Shown: positions 16,824 to 26,245, counted from the stretch's first letter. The stretch is DNA of 64,000 bases from DAIDKA01 sp036521075 (GCA_036521075.1 DATDIL010000062.1:15430-79429); one strand, 5' to 3'. Numbers and translations: made by a program. Notes: a model not told the origin generated them from the sequence alone.

Positions 16824-18554
16824 ATGAGAACTGTTACAGGTTTCATCATTCTTTCGAGCGCTTTGGTTCTATCCATATGCGTAGCGCAAACGCCGGCACC
16901 GTCGGCTGGAACGGGGAGCAGTCCGGACGGTGTCACCGGGACGGCCGGCGCCCCGCAGGTATTGGTCGCCCCGCCGCAGGTCACATTCACTCCCCCGCGG
17001 GCTGCATTCAAGAGGAAGTCACCCAGCACCTCTACACCATCCGCTGCACGTTCCTCTCAACCTTCCCCTGCACCGCAGACCGCAGCTACCGGGTCAGAGA
17101 TCGAAGAGGTCACGGTTACCGCCCATCGCTCGATATCGGTCCGCGAGGGGGAGCGCGCTTTCATCGGAACGAACATTTCCGACCTAGACGAGTCCAACAT
17201 GGCCATCGAGAATGGCAGGGTGTGCGCGGACGAGAGCCTGCCGATCCCGAAACGCATCTCGAGCTGCGACATGACCATCTGGAAGACGATGCACGGCGCC
17301 CATATGGAAGATGCCGAGCTCGCAAAGGTTTACGTGGCACGCGCTGTTGCCCTTCAACAAAATGGAGACGATCAAGCGGCAATCAAAGACTTCAACACAG
17401 CCGGCAAGCTCGATCGAACGAACCCACGACCCTGGATCGGTCTGGGAAATCTCTACGCGGCAAAGACCGATTTTTTGCATGCATTGGAGAACTATGATCG
17501 TGCCATGAACATCGCGCCGGACGACCCAGTCGTCTACGATAATCGCGGGACCGCTCTTGAAAGCCTTGGGCGCCACGATGAAGCGATTGCCGATTTCAGT
17601 CACGCCATCGGCCTCGATCCGAAAGATTCATCTGCGTATTCGAACCGAGCGACGGTATACCGGATGTCCAAACGAGAGGACTTGGCTATTGCAGATCTCA
17701 CTGAAGCCATTCGCGCTGATCCCTCCGACGGCCTAGCATATTATGACCGTGGGACTGATTACGAACTTAGTGGCGAGTTGGACAAGGCGAAGAGCGACTA
17801 TCGTGAAGCGCTGCGCCGGAGGCCATCATATGCACCGATCTCAGCGGCACTCGGGAGACTCGATTCCAAGGATGATCCTCAACTGGCGCTGGCGGAGTTC
17901 GGCGCCGCCATTCGGCTCGATCCGAAGTCTCCAGCACTCAGAGCTCGCGCCCGCTTGTATTTGTCGCTCGCGCAGCCTGAACGGGCACTGCCCGACCTGG
18001 ATCGGGTGATCGCGAACGACAGCTCTGACGCCATCGCGTGGGCAAACCGCGGAGTCGCGAAGTCGAAGCTGGGGGATTTCACGGGCGCCGTCTCCGACTG
18101 TACCCGTGCCATTGAACTCGCCCCCACGGTGGCGAATCGCGTCAATCGCGGCAACGCATATGCAACCTTGCATCGCGACGATGAAGCGCTGGCCGATTTC
18201 GATGTGGCGCTGCAGGCAGATCCCCGCAACTTACCGGCACTCCTTGGTCGGGCCAATGCAAACTATGCGAGCAAGCGGCTCGCCGCGAGCGTGGATGACT
18301 ACACTCGTATCATCGAGGTCGACCCGGGTAGTGCGATGGCGTACTTCAAGCGTGGCAATACTCATCTCGACCTGAAGGAATTTGGCTCCGCTTTCAGCGA
18401 CTATTCAGAAAGTCTCAAACTCGACGCGAATCAGCCGGTGGCGCTGCTGAACCGTTCGATTGCCGCCGCGCGACTCGGACGTCGAACCGACGCCGCGAAG
18501 GACCAGCGCCAGGCCTTGGCGCTCGATCCAGATATCCTGGACGGCAAGCCGTGA
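16824..18554 (+). CDS. Exported TPR-repeat protein with TonB-box-like N-terminus (copy 2)
   Basis: This is an exported protein of about 576 residues, paralogous to the one at 14.1-15.7 kb. The signal peptide MRTVTGFIILSSALVLS starts at the ATG at 16824. A longer Pro/Ala/Ser linker carries IEEVTVTAHRS in place of LQEVMVSARRL. The segment with two Cys (GRVCADESLPIPKRISSCDMTIW) and the TPR array align unit for unit with copy 1, with many identical stretches such as AYFKRGN.HLDLKEFGSAFSDYS. The TPR surface suggests a protein-binding role in the periplasm or at the outer membrane. The function of the tag is inferred. Confidence 0.85.
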   Translation: MRTVTGFIILSSALVLSICVAQTPAPSAGTGSSPDGVTGTAGAPQVLVAPPQVTFTPPRAAFKRKSPSTSTPSAARSSQPSPAPQTAATGSEIEEVTVTAHRSISVREGERAFIGTNISDLDESNMAIENGRVCADESLPIPKRISSCDMTIWKTMHGAHMEDAELAKVYVARAVALQQNGDDQAAIKDFNTAGKLDRTNPRPWIGLGNLYAAKTDFLHALENYDRAMNIAPDDPVVYDNRGTALESLGRHDEAIADFSHAIGLDPKDSSAYSNRATVYRMSKREDLAIADLTEAIRADPSDGLAYYDRGTDYELSGELDKAKSDYREALRRRPSYAPISAALGRLDSKDDPQLALAEFGAAIRLDPKSPALRARARLYLSLAQPERALPDLDRVIANDSSDAIAWANRGVAKSKLGDFTGAVSDCTRAIELAPTVANRVNRGNAYATLHRDDEALADFDVALQADPRNLPALLGRANANYASKRLAASVDDYTRIIEVDPGSAMAYFKRGNTHLDLKEFGSAFSDYSESLKLDANQPVALLNRSIAAARLGRRTDAAKDQRQALALDPDILDGKP

Positions 18555-18643
18555 GCGCGCAACGAACGCCCGTTGATATCCGTTGAGTCAGCATTGTACA
18601 TCGCTGAAGGGGCACCATTGAAGGCCGATAGGAGAACTCTTGC

Positions 18644-19348
18644 ATGCCACCTCTATCGTCTAATGAAACGCTCCTCCTCATTGGAGCATCCCGCGGTCTA
18701 GGATTCGCCTTGGCCGAGGAATATCTCAAGCGCGGCTGGCACGTCGTGGCGACTGAGCGAGACGGAGCCACGTCGAAATTATCCGGTCTTTTGGACGCTT
18801 GCGACGGCCGACTCGAAATTGAGACCGTCGACATCGTCTATCCCGATCAAGTTGCCGCACTGCGAGCGCGACTGGCGTCGCGGAAGTTCGACCTGCTGTT
18901 CGTCAATGCAGGTGTCAAGAACAACGATCGCGAAACGATCGCCGACGTGTCGACCGGCGAATTCATCCGCGTGATGATGACCAACGCCCTCAGCCCGATG
19001 CGTGTCGTCGAGGCCTTGCAGGATCTGGTATTCCCGAGTGGCACGATCGCCGTCATGTCCTCCGGACAGGGCAGTATCTCCAACAATGAGAACGGGCGGT
19101 ACGAGGTCTATCGTGGAAGCAAGGCGGCGCTGAACATGTTCATGCGCAGCTTCGCCGCCCGCCACGCCGATGATCCGCGAACGCTGCTACTCATGGCTCC
19201 CGGTTGGGTACGAACCGATATGGGCGGCCCCGGGGCGCCTCTGAGCATCGAGGAAAGCATACCGAATCTGGCAAATACCATCGACGCACAGGCCGGGAAA
19301 GCGGGTCTTCAGTATCTGGACTACCTGGGGCGGAAGGTTCCGTGGTAA
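18644..19348 (+). CDS. Short-chain dehydrogenase/reductase
   Basis: This is a 234-residue classical SDR. The cofactor motif GASRGLG is at residues 14-20 and NAG at 88-90, with Ser139/140 and the catalytic pair YRGSK (Tyr156, Lys160). The basic/acidic residues after beta-2 (VVATERDG) leave NAD versus NADP open. It resembles C-factor/sniffer-like SDRs. It stands alone after the TPR operon, and the substrate is unknown. Confidence 0.9.
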   Translation: MPPLSSNETLLLIGASRGLGFALAEEYLKRGWHVVATERDGATSKLSGLLDACDGRLEIETVDIVYPDQVAALRARLASRKFDLLFVNAGVKNNDRETIADVSTGEFIRVMMTNALSPMRVVEALQDLVFPSGTIAVMSSGQGSISNNENGRYEVYRGSKAALNMFMRSFAARHADDPRTLLLMAPGWVRTDMGGPGAPLSIEESIPNLANTIDAQAGKAGLQYLDYLGRKVPW

Positions 19349-19666
19349 GTCCCCCTCCGCGACGCGCTGGCGCGGCAGTCTCATTGGCATATACGATTGC
19401 AGCTACGACCCTGCTCAAGCAACCCGAGTGGAGTGTCCGCTCGGGGCGAGGCGCGCTCGACTTCCTGTATTATCTTGGACAACTATGAGCACAGCGCGCC
19501 GATCGTCGACGCTCGACGAGCACCTCAGGAGCATCCCCGAGGATCGCCGCCTTGCGCCGCAACGGCGTCGTGGTCACGGGCTTTTGCGCAAGCTGATCAC
19601 GGCGGGCTAGGCGAAGAACGCAGGAGCCGCAATCGTCAACTCAAGCCACTGAGAGGTAGCTGAACC
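19349..19666. other. Intergenic stretch, at most a very small open frame
   Basis: No recognisable gene is present. A 41-codon frame runs from ATG 19485 to the stop at 19610, is very Arg-rich (MSTARRSSTLDEHLRS...) and has no clear ribosome site. I see no repeat or structured RNA. Confidence 0.3.
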
Positions 19667-20182
19667 ATGAAGACTCCCCTCCTTCGGCTGCTCGCCGCAG
19701 GCATATTGCTCGGCGCCCCGGGTTTGCTGCCGCACGCCGATAAAGCGCACCCGTCCGCCACAACCACGCGCGTCCTGTCCTTCACTCGCCTGTGGGCCGA
19801 CGCCAAGGGCGTTTCGCACTTCCGCGATGAAAAGCTGAGCTTCGAGGCGGCGACTCCGGAGAACCCCACCGCCGGCACGACCGCCCGCACCAATCCGGAT
19901 CCTGAGGCGTTGGTCGCCCTGCCGCTGCGCGGCGCCACGGGGGCCACCTTCCTGTATCTCAAGCGCGCCGCGGTCGAGGACTGGCACAGGGCCCCGCGGC
20001 GCATGTACCTGATCGCGGTGCAGGGTATGTCCGAGGTGACTGCCGGTGACGGGGAGGTGCGGCGCTTCGGACCCGGCAGCATCGTCCTGATGGATGATCT
20101 GACGGGCAAGGGACACATCACGCGCGCCGTGGGCGACGTCGACCACATCGCGCTGACGATCCCCGTGCCGGCTGCAAAATAG
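19667..20182 (+). CDS. Exported cupin-like protein
   Basis: This is a 171-residue protein with a signal peptide (MKTPLLRLLAAGILLGAPGLLPHA). The second half has the pattern of a single cupin barrel: a FLYLKRAAVEDWHRAPRRMYLIAVQG strand pair, then GDGEVRRFGPGSIVLMDDLTGKGHITRAVG and a final VDHIALTIPV. A canonical metal-binding set (HxH...E...H) is not complete: His is present in DWH, GHIT and VDH. It lies 45 bp before the NTF2-like gene and is likely co-transcribed with it. Confidence 0.75.
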   Translation: MKTPLLRLLAAGILLGAPGLLPHADKAHPSATTTRVLSFTRLWADAKGVSHFRDEKLSFEAATPENPTAGTTARTNPDPEALVALPLRGATGATFLYLKRAAVEDWHRAPRRMYLIAVQGMSEVTAGDGEVRRFGPGSIVLMDDLTGKGHITRAVGDVDHIALTIPVPAAK

Positions 20183-20227
20183 TCGCGCGCGCGAGAACCT
20201 CGATTTCATTCCACAAGGCAGGTGATC

Positions 20228-20641
20228 ATGGGTGCCACACCGGAATTGCAGCAGACCGAATACGAGGCACAAGTACGCGAGTCCCTGAATCGGCATTGGC
20301 GCGCCTCGGCAAGCGGCGATGCAGGCGCCGAACATGATATTTACGATGAGGGTGCCATTTGTGAATATCCTCAGTCCGGCGAACGCATCCTCGGGCGACG
20401 CAACCTGCGGGCCTTGCGGAGCCATCATCCAGGCAAGCCGTCGGGTTTCACCGTCAGGCGAATGCTTGGAAAAGGGGATCTGTGGGTTACGGAATACACC
20501 ATCACCTATCTGGGGCGTTCGGCCTTTACCGTGAGCATTATGGAGTTTTGCAACGGCAAGGTCGTGCACGAAACTCAGTACTTCGCAGATCCCTTCGAGG
20601 CGCCCGCCTGGCGCAGCCAGTGGGTTCAAAAGATCGCGTGA
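20228..20641 (+). CDS. NTF2/SnoaL-like protein
   Basis: This 137-residue protein starts at ATG 20228 with AAGGCAGG upstream (a GTG at 20222 is also in frame). It begins with a long helix (QTEYEAQVRESLNRHWRASASGDA), then HDIYDEGAICEYPQSGERILGRRNLRALRS, typical of polyketide-cyclase-like or ketosteroid-isomerase-like barrels. It ends VSIMEFCNGKVVHETQYFADPFEAPAWRSQW. No catalytic assignment is possible. It probably forms an operon with the preceding cupin-like gene. Confidence 0.85.
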   Translation: MGATPELQQTEYEAQVRESLNRHWRASASGDAGAEHDIYDEGAICEYPQSGERILGRRNLRALRSHHPGKPSGFTVRRMLGKGDLWVTEYTITYLGRSAFTVSIMEFCNGKVVHETQYFADPFEAPAWRSQWVQKIA

Positions 20642-20704
20642 GACTCTCGGACGTTATGGCGGCAGCTCACAACGAACGGGAACGGGGCCACCGCGACGCG
20701 TGCC

Positions 20705-22678
20705 TCAGTAATTCAAGCTGAAGCCAATTAGCCCGAATGCCGAGGCGAACCAGAGCATAACCAGCGCCGAAAGCGCCAGTACAATGCTCCATACTCTAGC
20801 CGGCCAGCGGCGCACGCCGCTCCATACCGTACGCACATTCCACAGCATCAAGCCGGCGCCACCGACGAAGGCAACTAACCCGAAGCACTGAGCGATCCGT
20901 ACTTGAGAATCGGACACGCCGAAGGAGAGAACCTGGTTCAGCGTCATGCCCCACAACGGCAGCGCGGCCAAGATGGCAATTGCCCCAATCTTGCTCCAGC
21001 GGTACGACTGGTACGACCTTGCATCCAGGTTCAAAGGGGTACCATGGAGCCGTCGCATGAGTGCCACAATCGGCCAACACAGCGCGGTGAGCAGCAACGC
21101 ACATTCACTCACGTTAATTGCGGGCAATTCCCATGCGGCGTTCTGATACCACTGGGGTCGCAATAACACCTCCGCCGGCGAGTGATCGGAGCCGAGTATC
21201 ACCGCCCGGCCATCCGCGATCTTGGCGCCGACCCGTACGTGAGCAGCGGCGTCCGTCCAAACAAAGGGGGAGGTCTCGATCAGGTGCACCGGCTTGGCAT
21301 CGGGCTCAAGTCCCGAGTAGACCAGTTCTCCTTTGGCGTTGAGAGTGACTCTCGGTTGCGCCCCGGGCACGATCTCCCATATGGCGGCAGGAAACTTAGA
21401 CTGGGAACGTCGGGATGTGATCCAGTAGCCGGTCACCAATCTGGCATGCGCCGCAGCGGTAGTTGCATCAACCCGTTGAGTTTCGGCGGACCCCGGGAAA
21501 TAGCGGTCTGCGAAGGCATTAAAAAGCGCCGTGCGCAGGGGCCCCACCGCTCCTGACCTGCCTTGGCTGTTGAAAGAGAAGAAAAGGCCAACACCTTCTT
21601 TCAAGAAAAGATGTAATGCAGAGTGAAACCATGAAGTATCGCCCGTATGGCCGATCACCTCGCGCCCGTTGATATTCGTTTCATAGAATCCGAGTTCCAA
21701 GCGGTCGATGCCCGGCAACACATAGAGCGGGCTGTTGTGCATCAGCTGGGCGGTCTGTCTGCGCAGGATGGGATTGCCCATGTATTCCCCGTCCTGCAGA
21801 TGGGCAATCATGAAATGCGCCATGTCATCCGCGGAGGATGTCAGGGCACCAACCGGTACCGGGCCCACCAGCTCGAACTTATGCGGCGGCAGCGAGGCCG
21901 TGGCATAACCCTGGGACATGAACGGTGCGAGGGCTGCTGGCAGCGGCTCGCGGAAAGTTGAGTGCTGCATATCGAGCGGCTGAAAAATGTGCTTTTCAAT
22001 GTAGTCGTCGAAGGGCTCGCCGGACACGCGCTGCACGATATAGCCCGCCAATGTGCCCCCATAGTTCGAATAGGCGGGCGTGGTTCCCGCTGGGAAGATC
22101 CGCTGCGGAGTCCAGCTCTTCAGCCACGACTCGTAGGTCTGAACCTGTGGATCATCGATCAGGAGGTGCCGATAGACATCCTCGAATCCCGCCGTATGCT
22201 GCATGAGATTGCGCATGGTGATCGGGTTGCCGCTGCGCGGCGGAATCTTGAAATCCAGGTACTGATTGATGTCGGTATCAAGATCTATCCTTCCTTGCTC
22301 TACTAGCTGCATCACGGCTGTCCAGGTGAACAGCTTCGACACCGATCCCACCCGGAAAAGAGTGAGCCTTGGATCCACCGGTGTGCGCTTGACAACGTCG
22401 GACATACCGTAGCCGCGCTCGACCAGGACCTTGCCGTCCTTGACCACCACCACTGCGGCGCCCGCAATGTCGCCGGCGTGCATCGCGGGAAGCAAATAGC
22501 TGTCCAACCATGCGGAGACGTCCGTTTCGGTGAGAGGTGCCGCCTGCGCCGCGGATGCGCTTGCTGACAACGCGCCGGCAGCGAGCGCCAAAGCGGCTAC
22601 CAGGATGCTGAAGGTGCGCATGGCATCCACTTCCGCAATGCGGAAAATTGGGGATTTCTTGGGGTCCGTAAAGTTCAT
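20705..22678 (-). CDS. Serine hydrolase, class C beta-lactamase-like, with C-terminal membrane domain
   Basis: This is a 657-residue exported penicillin-binding-protein-like hydrolase. The first ATG (22678) has a strong ribosome site (GGGAGAAGG); a second at 22621 starts at the signal-peptide core MRTFSILVAALALAAG. The catalytic Ser112-x-x-Lys115 lies in FRVGSVSKLFTW, a Tyr-Ser-Asn motif in TPAYSNYGG, and the third box is HTG in REVIGHTGDTSW. After a lipocalin-like middle region, about four hydrophobic segments follow residue 530 (for example IGAIAILAALPLWGMTL), so it is anchored in the inner membrane. It is probably an esterase or D-peptidase rather than a true beta-lactamase. Confidence 0.9.
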   Translation of the reverse strand: MNFTDPKKSPIFRIAEVDAMRTFSILVAALALAAGALSASASAAQAAPLTETDVSAWLDSYLLPAMHAGDIAGAAVVVVKDGKVLVERGYGMSDVVKRTPVDPRLTLFRVGSVSKLFTWTAVMQLVEQGRIDLDTDINQYLDFKIPPRSGNPITMRNLMQHTAGFEDVYRHLLIDDPQVQTYESWLKSWTPQRIFPAGTTPAYSNYGGTLAGYIVQRVSGEPFDDYIEKHIFQPLDMQHSTFREPLPAALAPFMSQGYATASLPPHKFELVGPVPVGALTSSADDMAHFMIAHLQDGEYMGNPILRRQTAQLMHNSPLYVLPGIDRLELGFYETNINGREVIGHTGDTSWFHSALHLFLKEGVGLFFSFNSQGRSGAVGPLRTALFNAFADRYFPGSAETQRVDATTAAAHARLVTGYWITSRRSQSKFPAAIWEIVPGAQPRVTLNAKGELVYSGLEPDAKPVHLIETSPFVWTDAAAHVRVGAKIADGRAVILGSDHSPAEVLLRPQWYQNAAWELPAINVSECALLLTALCWPIVALMRRLHGTPLNLDARSYQSYRWSKIGAIAILAALPLWGMTLNQVLSFGVSDSQVRIAQCFGLVAFVGGAGLMLWNVRTVWSGVRRWPARVWSIVLALSALVMLWFASAFGLIGFSLNY

Positions 22679-22747
22679 TTACCTTCTCCCGACGATTCTT
22701 GCGGTAGCCTCAACCGTGCGCGACTTGTCAATCGACCTCATATACCA

Positions 22748-22756
22748 TACACTGTA
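22748..22756. promoter_or_regulatory. Palindrome TACACTGTA upstream of the PadR gene
   Basis: A 9-bp palindrome (TACA-C-TGTA) lies seven bases before the start codon of the PadR-type regulator. This position suits an autoregulatory operator. The same core occurs at 49308-49316 upstream of the TetR gene. It is short, so chance is possible. Confidence 0.35.
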
Positions 22757-22762
22757 GTACAA

Positions 22763-23113
22763 ATGGCGTCAGCCAGTTCTATTGGGCATTTCGAGCAGCT
22801 TGTGATGACCGCAATTCTCCAATGCGGTCGCGACGCTTATGGCGTGACAATCCACCGGGCAGTCGAGAAATTGTCGGGTGCGAAGAGCGTTGCGCTGGGC
22901 GCGGTGTACTCCACGCTGGATCGGCTCGAGGACAAGGCGCTCGTCTCCTCCTGGCGTTCCGAGCCGACCGCGGAGCGCGGCGGGCGCGCAAAGCGCTGCT
23001 ACCGGTTGGAGCCCGACGGTGAACACTCATTGCGTGAGTCGGTGCTCACCTCGCGGCGAATTTGCGCCGCTGCCGAACAGGCATGGGGAGCCGGAATATG
23101 GGCCAGCAAGTGA
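22763..23113 (+). CDS. PadR-family transcriptional regulator
   Basis: This is a 116-residue regulator with the PadR winged helix: HFEQLVMTAILQCGRDAYGVTIHRAVEKLSG, VALGAVYSTLDRLEDKALVSSW, and the beta-wing RAKRCYRLEPDGEHSL. It overlaps the next gene by 16 bp, a pairing commonly seen for PadR genes next to membrane proteins with a permease prefix domain. It likely represses its own two-gene operon. Confidence 0.92.
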   Translation: MASASSIGHFEQLVMTAILQCGRDAYGVTIHRAVEKLSGAKSVALGAVYSTLDRLEDKALVSSWRSEPTAERGGRAKRCYRLEPDGEHSLRESVLTSRRICAAAEQAWGAGIWASK

Positions 23114-24156
23114 GTCCCGTACCGCCTGAGGCCGTTGAACGCGTGCTGCGCATGCTGGTACCGCCAGCCAGCCGCGAAGATGTGATGGGCGATTTGCACG
23201 AGCGTTACCTATCGCGTTGGCAGTACCTCGCCGATGCACTGCGCACGGTACCCTTCGTGCTCGCGAGCCGCATCCGCCGCACTTGTAACCTGCCGCTGAT
23301 GATCGTCCTGGCCTTGTACCTGCAGTTCGTCGTCTTCCAGGGAAACACCCGGCAGCCCGGCCCCACAGCGACATTGCCGACTGTGCTGGCAATGCTCGCC
23401 TTAGTGCTCCGGGATGTGTATCGAACCCCGACGCCAACCTGGCCCCGTCAGGCAGCGCTGGATGTTTTGACGGTTGCCGTGACCGTTGCGCTGGGTGAGA
23501 CAGTGCTTGCTTTGATTGCGCCGCAGTTTCTGCTCTCACGCTCCCAAATGATGGTGGTCTTTCCCACGGGATGCGCTCAGCTTTTTTACGTACGTCTGCA
23601 GATTCCCACGGGGGTGGAGTGGCCGCCGCCGATAGCACGCGCGATGTCCTTAGACCAATTGCTGACCGAAATCAGGGGATTTGAGCGGCGGTGGCGGGCG
23701 GTGATCGGGATTGAAACCGTCTTCGGACTGCTCATGGCGGTGTGCTGCTTGATAGCGCTGTGGCAGGCGCACGGGTGGCTGAACAGGAGCGGATTCGCTC
23801 TCGCAGCCGTGGGGCTTGCGACACTGACGTGGTTGCTTGCCACACGGGCGCGGGTGCGCCCTCTGCCGCCGGGCATTGGGTTTGCGCAATCGCTAGCGAT
23901 TTACCGCCGGAATTTGGAGCATCGAACGTGGCTGGCAACCCGCTACCTGCGGTGGTATGTACTGCCAACCGTCCCAGGGTCTGTCCTGCTCGTGATCGCG
24001 TTGGCGTCACACCGTGCGGATGCGCTGCAGTACGTGGCGCGATTTCTCGCCGTGGGAGTAGCGATCATAGTGTTCATGATGCAGCTGCAGAACAGCGTCC
24101 GCGCAAAGTACCAACGCAGAGCCGAACAGCTCAACCTCGTCACCGAGTTGCGGTAA
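23098..24156 (+). CDS. Membrane protein with permease-prefix-type N-terminus
   Basis: This is a 352-residue inner-membrane protein. The ATG at 23098 has GGGAG upstream and overlaps the PadR gene. Residues 5-40 (PPEAVERVLRMLVPPASREDVMGDLHERYLSRW) resemble the permease prefix domain found before MacB-type permeases, but no FtsX domain follows. Instead there are about six to seven hydrophobic segments (LPLMIVLALYLQFVVF, VTVAVTVALGETVLALIAP, FGLLMAVCCLIALW, ALAAVGLATLTWLLATR, VLPTVPGSVLLVIALA, FLAVGVAIIVFMMQL). Function unknown; linked to PadR by overlap. Confidence 0.8.
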   Translation: MGQQVSPVPPEAVERVLRMLVPPASREDVMGDLHERYLSRWQYLADALRTVPFVLASRIRRTCNLPLMIVLALYLQFVVFQGNTRQPGPTATLPTVLAMLALVLRDVYRTPTPTWPRQAALDVLTVAVTVALGETVLALIAPQFLLSRSQMMVVFPTGCAQLFYVRLQIPTGVEWPPPIARAMSLDQLLTEIRGFERRWRAVIGIETVFGLLMAVCCLIALWQAHGWLNRSGFALAAVGLATLTWLLATRARVRPLPPGIGFAQSLAIYRRNLEHRTWLATRYLRWYVLPTVPGSVLLVIALASHRADALQYVARFLAVGVAIIVFMMQLQNSVRAKYQRRAEQLNLVTELR

Positions 24157-24326
24157 CGCGCCGCAACACAGTTGGAACCAGCGGGATTAATCCGCAAGTG
24201 TGCGGCCGTGTCGGTTGACTGGCGTATGCGCTCGCCCGTAGGCGCCGTGTGCGCGAAACACTGCGTAACTGGCTACACTCGCAGACTTGCTTTACATCCC
24301 GTAAAAGTCCTCCGGGGGAGAGTTTG

Positions 24327-26189
24327 ATGCGCCGCAGAACATTCCTCGCTTGCGTCCCCGGCGCTGCCTTGGCAGCCCCTTTGCTCGTCCATAGCGGTGA
24401 GGACTCACCATCCGCACATGCGGCCGCTGCGGCCGGCGGCGCCGCGCCCTCCGCCGGGCAAGTGGCTGAGCCATCATTGTGGATGCCCGGCGAGAATCGC
24501 TTCATCCGCAACGACGTTCACAGCGGCGATCGTCCCGTGGGGGCAAGCTTCGCAACTCGAACTGCTGTCTATGGCACCTCTGGCGCAGCGGCCACGGCTC
24601 ATCCACTGGCTACGCAAACGGGTATCGAGATTCTCAAGGCCGGTGGCTCCGCCGTTGACGCAGCCATTGCCATGAATGCCTGTCTCGGCTTTCTCGAGCC
24701 GACATCCTGCGGACTGGGTGGCGATTGCTTTGCCATGCTGTGGAGCCCCGAGCAACGCAAGGTAACAGGACTTGCAGGATCCGGCGCATCTCCGCGCCTG
24801 CTCACTCTCGGGATCGCACGCTCCCGGGCAATCAATGGTGCCTTGCCGCCCGTCGGAGCCGTTGCCGTGTCGACGCCTGGCGCCTGCGATGCGTGGTGGA
24901 CGCTGCATCAGCGGCATGGACGGCTCAAATGGGCGGAACTGTTCCGGCCCGCCATCGATATGGCCGAGGCGGGTACGCCGGTACCGGACCTGATTGCTTA
25001 CTATATTCGCGCCGACATGGGGAATCTTCGCCGCCGGCGCTCGAATATCGAAGAGTTCGACAACGCCGTTCATACCTACGGAGAGGGGCCCGAGGCCGGA
25101 GGGGTATTCCGCAATCCGGACCTTGCTCGCACCTACCGCATGATTGCGCAAGGCGGCCGCGATGCCTATTACAAAGGACCCATCGCGAAAACCATCGACG
25201 CCTATTTCAAACGCATCGGCGGATGGCTAAGTGCGGAGGACCTTGCCGCCCATCACAGCGAGTGGGTCGAACCCCTCAAGGCAAACTATCACGACATTGA
25301 CGTCTATGCGCTTGGCGCAAACACGCAGGGCATCGCGACGCTGCAGATGCTCAACATACTGGAACAATTTGACCTGCGAGCCGCCGGATTCCAGTCCCCA
25401 CTGTCGATTCACCTGCAGATCGAGGCCAAGCGTCTGGCCTTCGAGGATCGCGCACGCTACTACGCCGATCCGCACTTCTCCAAAGTGCCGGTCGATTGGC
25501 TCATCTCCAAAGAATATGCGGCGCAACGCGCCAGGCTCATTCGTCAAGACCGCATTCTCGCCCGGACGTATCCCGGTGAGGCGCCTTCACATGGCGATAC
25601 CACGTATTTTACGGCTGCCGACGCCGATGGACTGATGATCTCGATGATTCAATCCAACTTCCGCGGCATGGGATCGGGCCTCGTCGCTGATGGCCTGGGA
25701 TTCATGTTCCAGGATCGCGGTCAGCTCTTCAGCCTCGTCGATGGCCATCCCAATGTCTATGCGCCCGGCAAGCGCCCGTTCCAGACTATCATTCCTGGCT
25801 TCGCCGTTCGCAACGGCAAGCCTTATATGAGCTTCGGTGTGATGGGCGGTGACATGCAGCCACAGGGGCAAACGCAGATCATCGTGAATCGGCGCGACTA
25901 CGGCCTGGAAATCCAATCTGCCGGAGACAGTCCCCGCTGGCACCATGAGGGTTCATCCCAGTCCATGGGCGAGGATGCCCCCGGGCTGTCCCCGATAGGC
26001 CTGTTGCACCTCGAGAACGGAATCCCCGCGACGACGCGGGGCAAACTGGCACAGATGGGCTGGCTAATCGGCGAATCCGACGGTGGCTTTGGACGCTACC
26101 ACTGCATTGAGAATCGCTACAGCGGCAACGACCGTGTGTATGCAGTGGCAAGCGACATGCGTGCTGATGGCTGCGCGCTCGCCTACTGA
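24327..26189 (+). CDS. Gamma-glutamyltransferase family protein, Tat-exported
   Basis: This Ntn-hydrolase precursor of about 620 residues transfers or hydrolyses gamma-glutamyl groups (glutathione breakdown or related). The ATG at 24327 follows GGGGGAGAG and begins a twin-arginine-like signal (MRRRTFLACVPGAALAAPLL). The family core is clear: ATAHPLATQTGIEILKAGGSAVDAAIAMNACLGFLEP, then TSCGLGGDCF. The autocatalytic Thr (about residue 425) sits in HGDTTYF, followed by NFRGMGSGLVADGLGFMFQDRGQLF. The TTY in place of TTH suggests a YwrD/acylase-like subfamily. The gene is monocistronic. Confidence 0.9.
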   Translation: MRRRTFLACVPGAALAAPLLVHSGEDSPSAHAAAAAGGAAPSAGQVAEPSLWMPGENRFIRNDVHSGDRPVGASFATRTAVYGTSGAAATAHPLATQTGIEILKAGGSAVDAAIAMNACLGFLEPTSCGLGGDCFAMLWSPEQRKVTGLAGSGASPRLLTLGIARSRAINGALPPVGAVAVSTPGACDAWWTLHQRHGRLKWAELFRPAIDMAEAGTPVPDLIAYYIRADMGNLRRRRSNIEEFDNAVHTYGEGPEAGGVFRNPDLARTYRMIAQGGRDAYYKGPIAKTIDAYFKRIGGWLSAEDLAAHHSEWVEPLKANYHDIDVYALGANTQGIATLQMLNILEQFDLRAAGFQSPLSIHLQIEAKRLAFEDRARYYADPHFSKVPVDWLISKEYAAQRARLIRQDRILARTYPGEAPSHGDTTYFTAADADGLMISMIQSNFRGMGSGLVADGLGFMFQDRGQLFSLVDGHPNVYAPGKRPFQTIIPGFAVRNGKPYMSFGVMGGDMQPQGQTQIIVNRRDYGLEIQSAGDSPRWHHEGSSQSMGEDAPGLSPIGLLHLENGIPATTRGKLAQMGWLIGESDGGFGRYHCIENRYSGNDRVYAVASDMRADGCALAY

Positions 26190-26245
26190 AAATTCTTCGG
26201 CATTTCGTCAGCGCTCGAAGGGCGACGCGTGCCGCTGGGTCAGTC

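Noticed and set aside
14099..18554. The two TPR proteins as TonB-dependent receptors, suggested by the EVxVTAR motif
   Set aside because: No plug domain or beta-barrel strands follow; the whole mature part is helical TPR.
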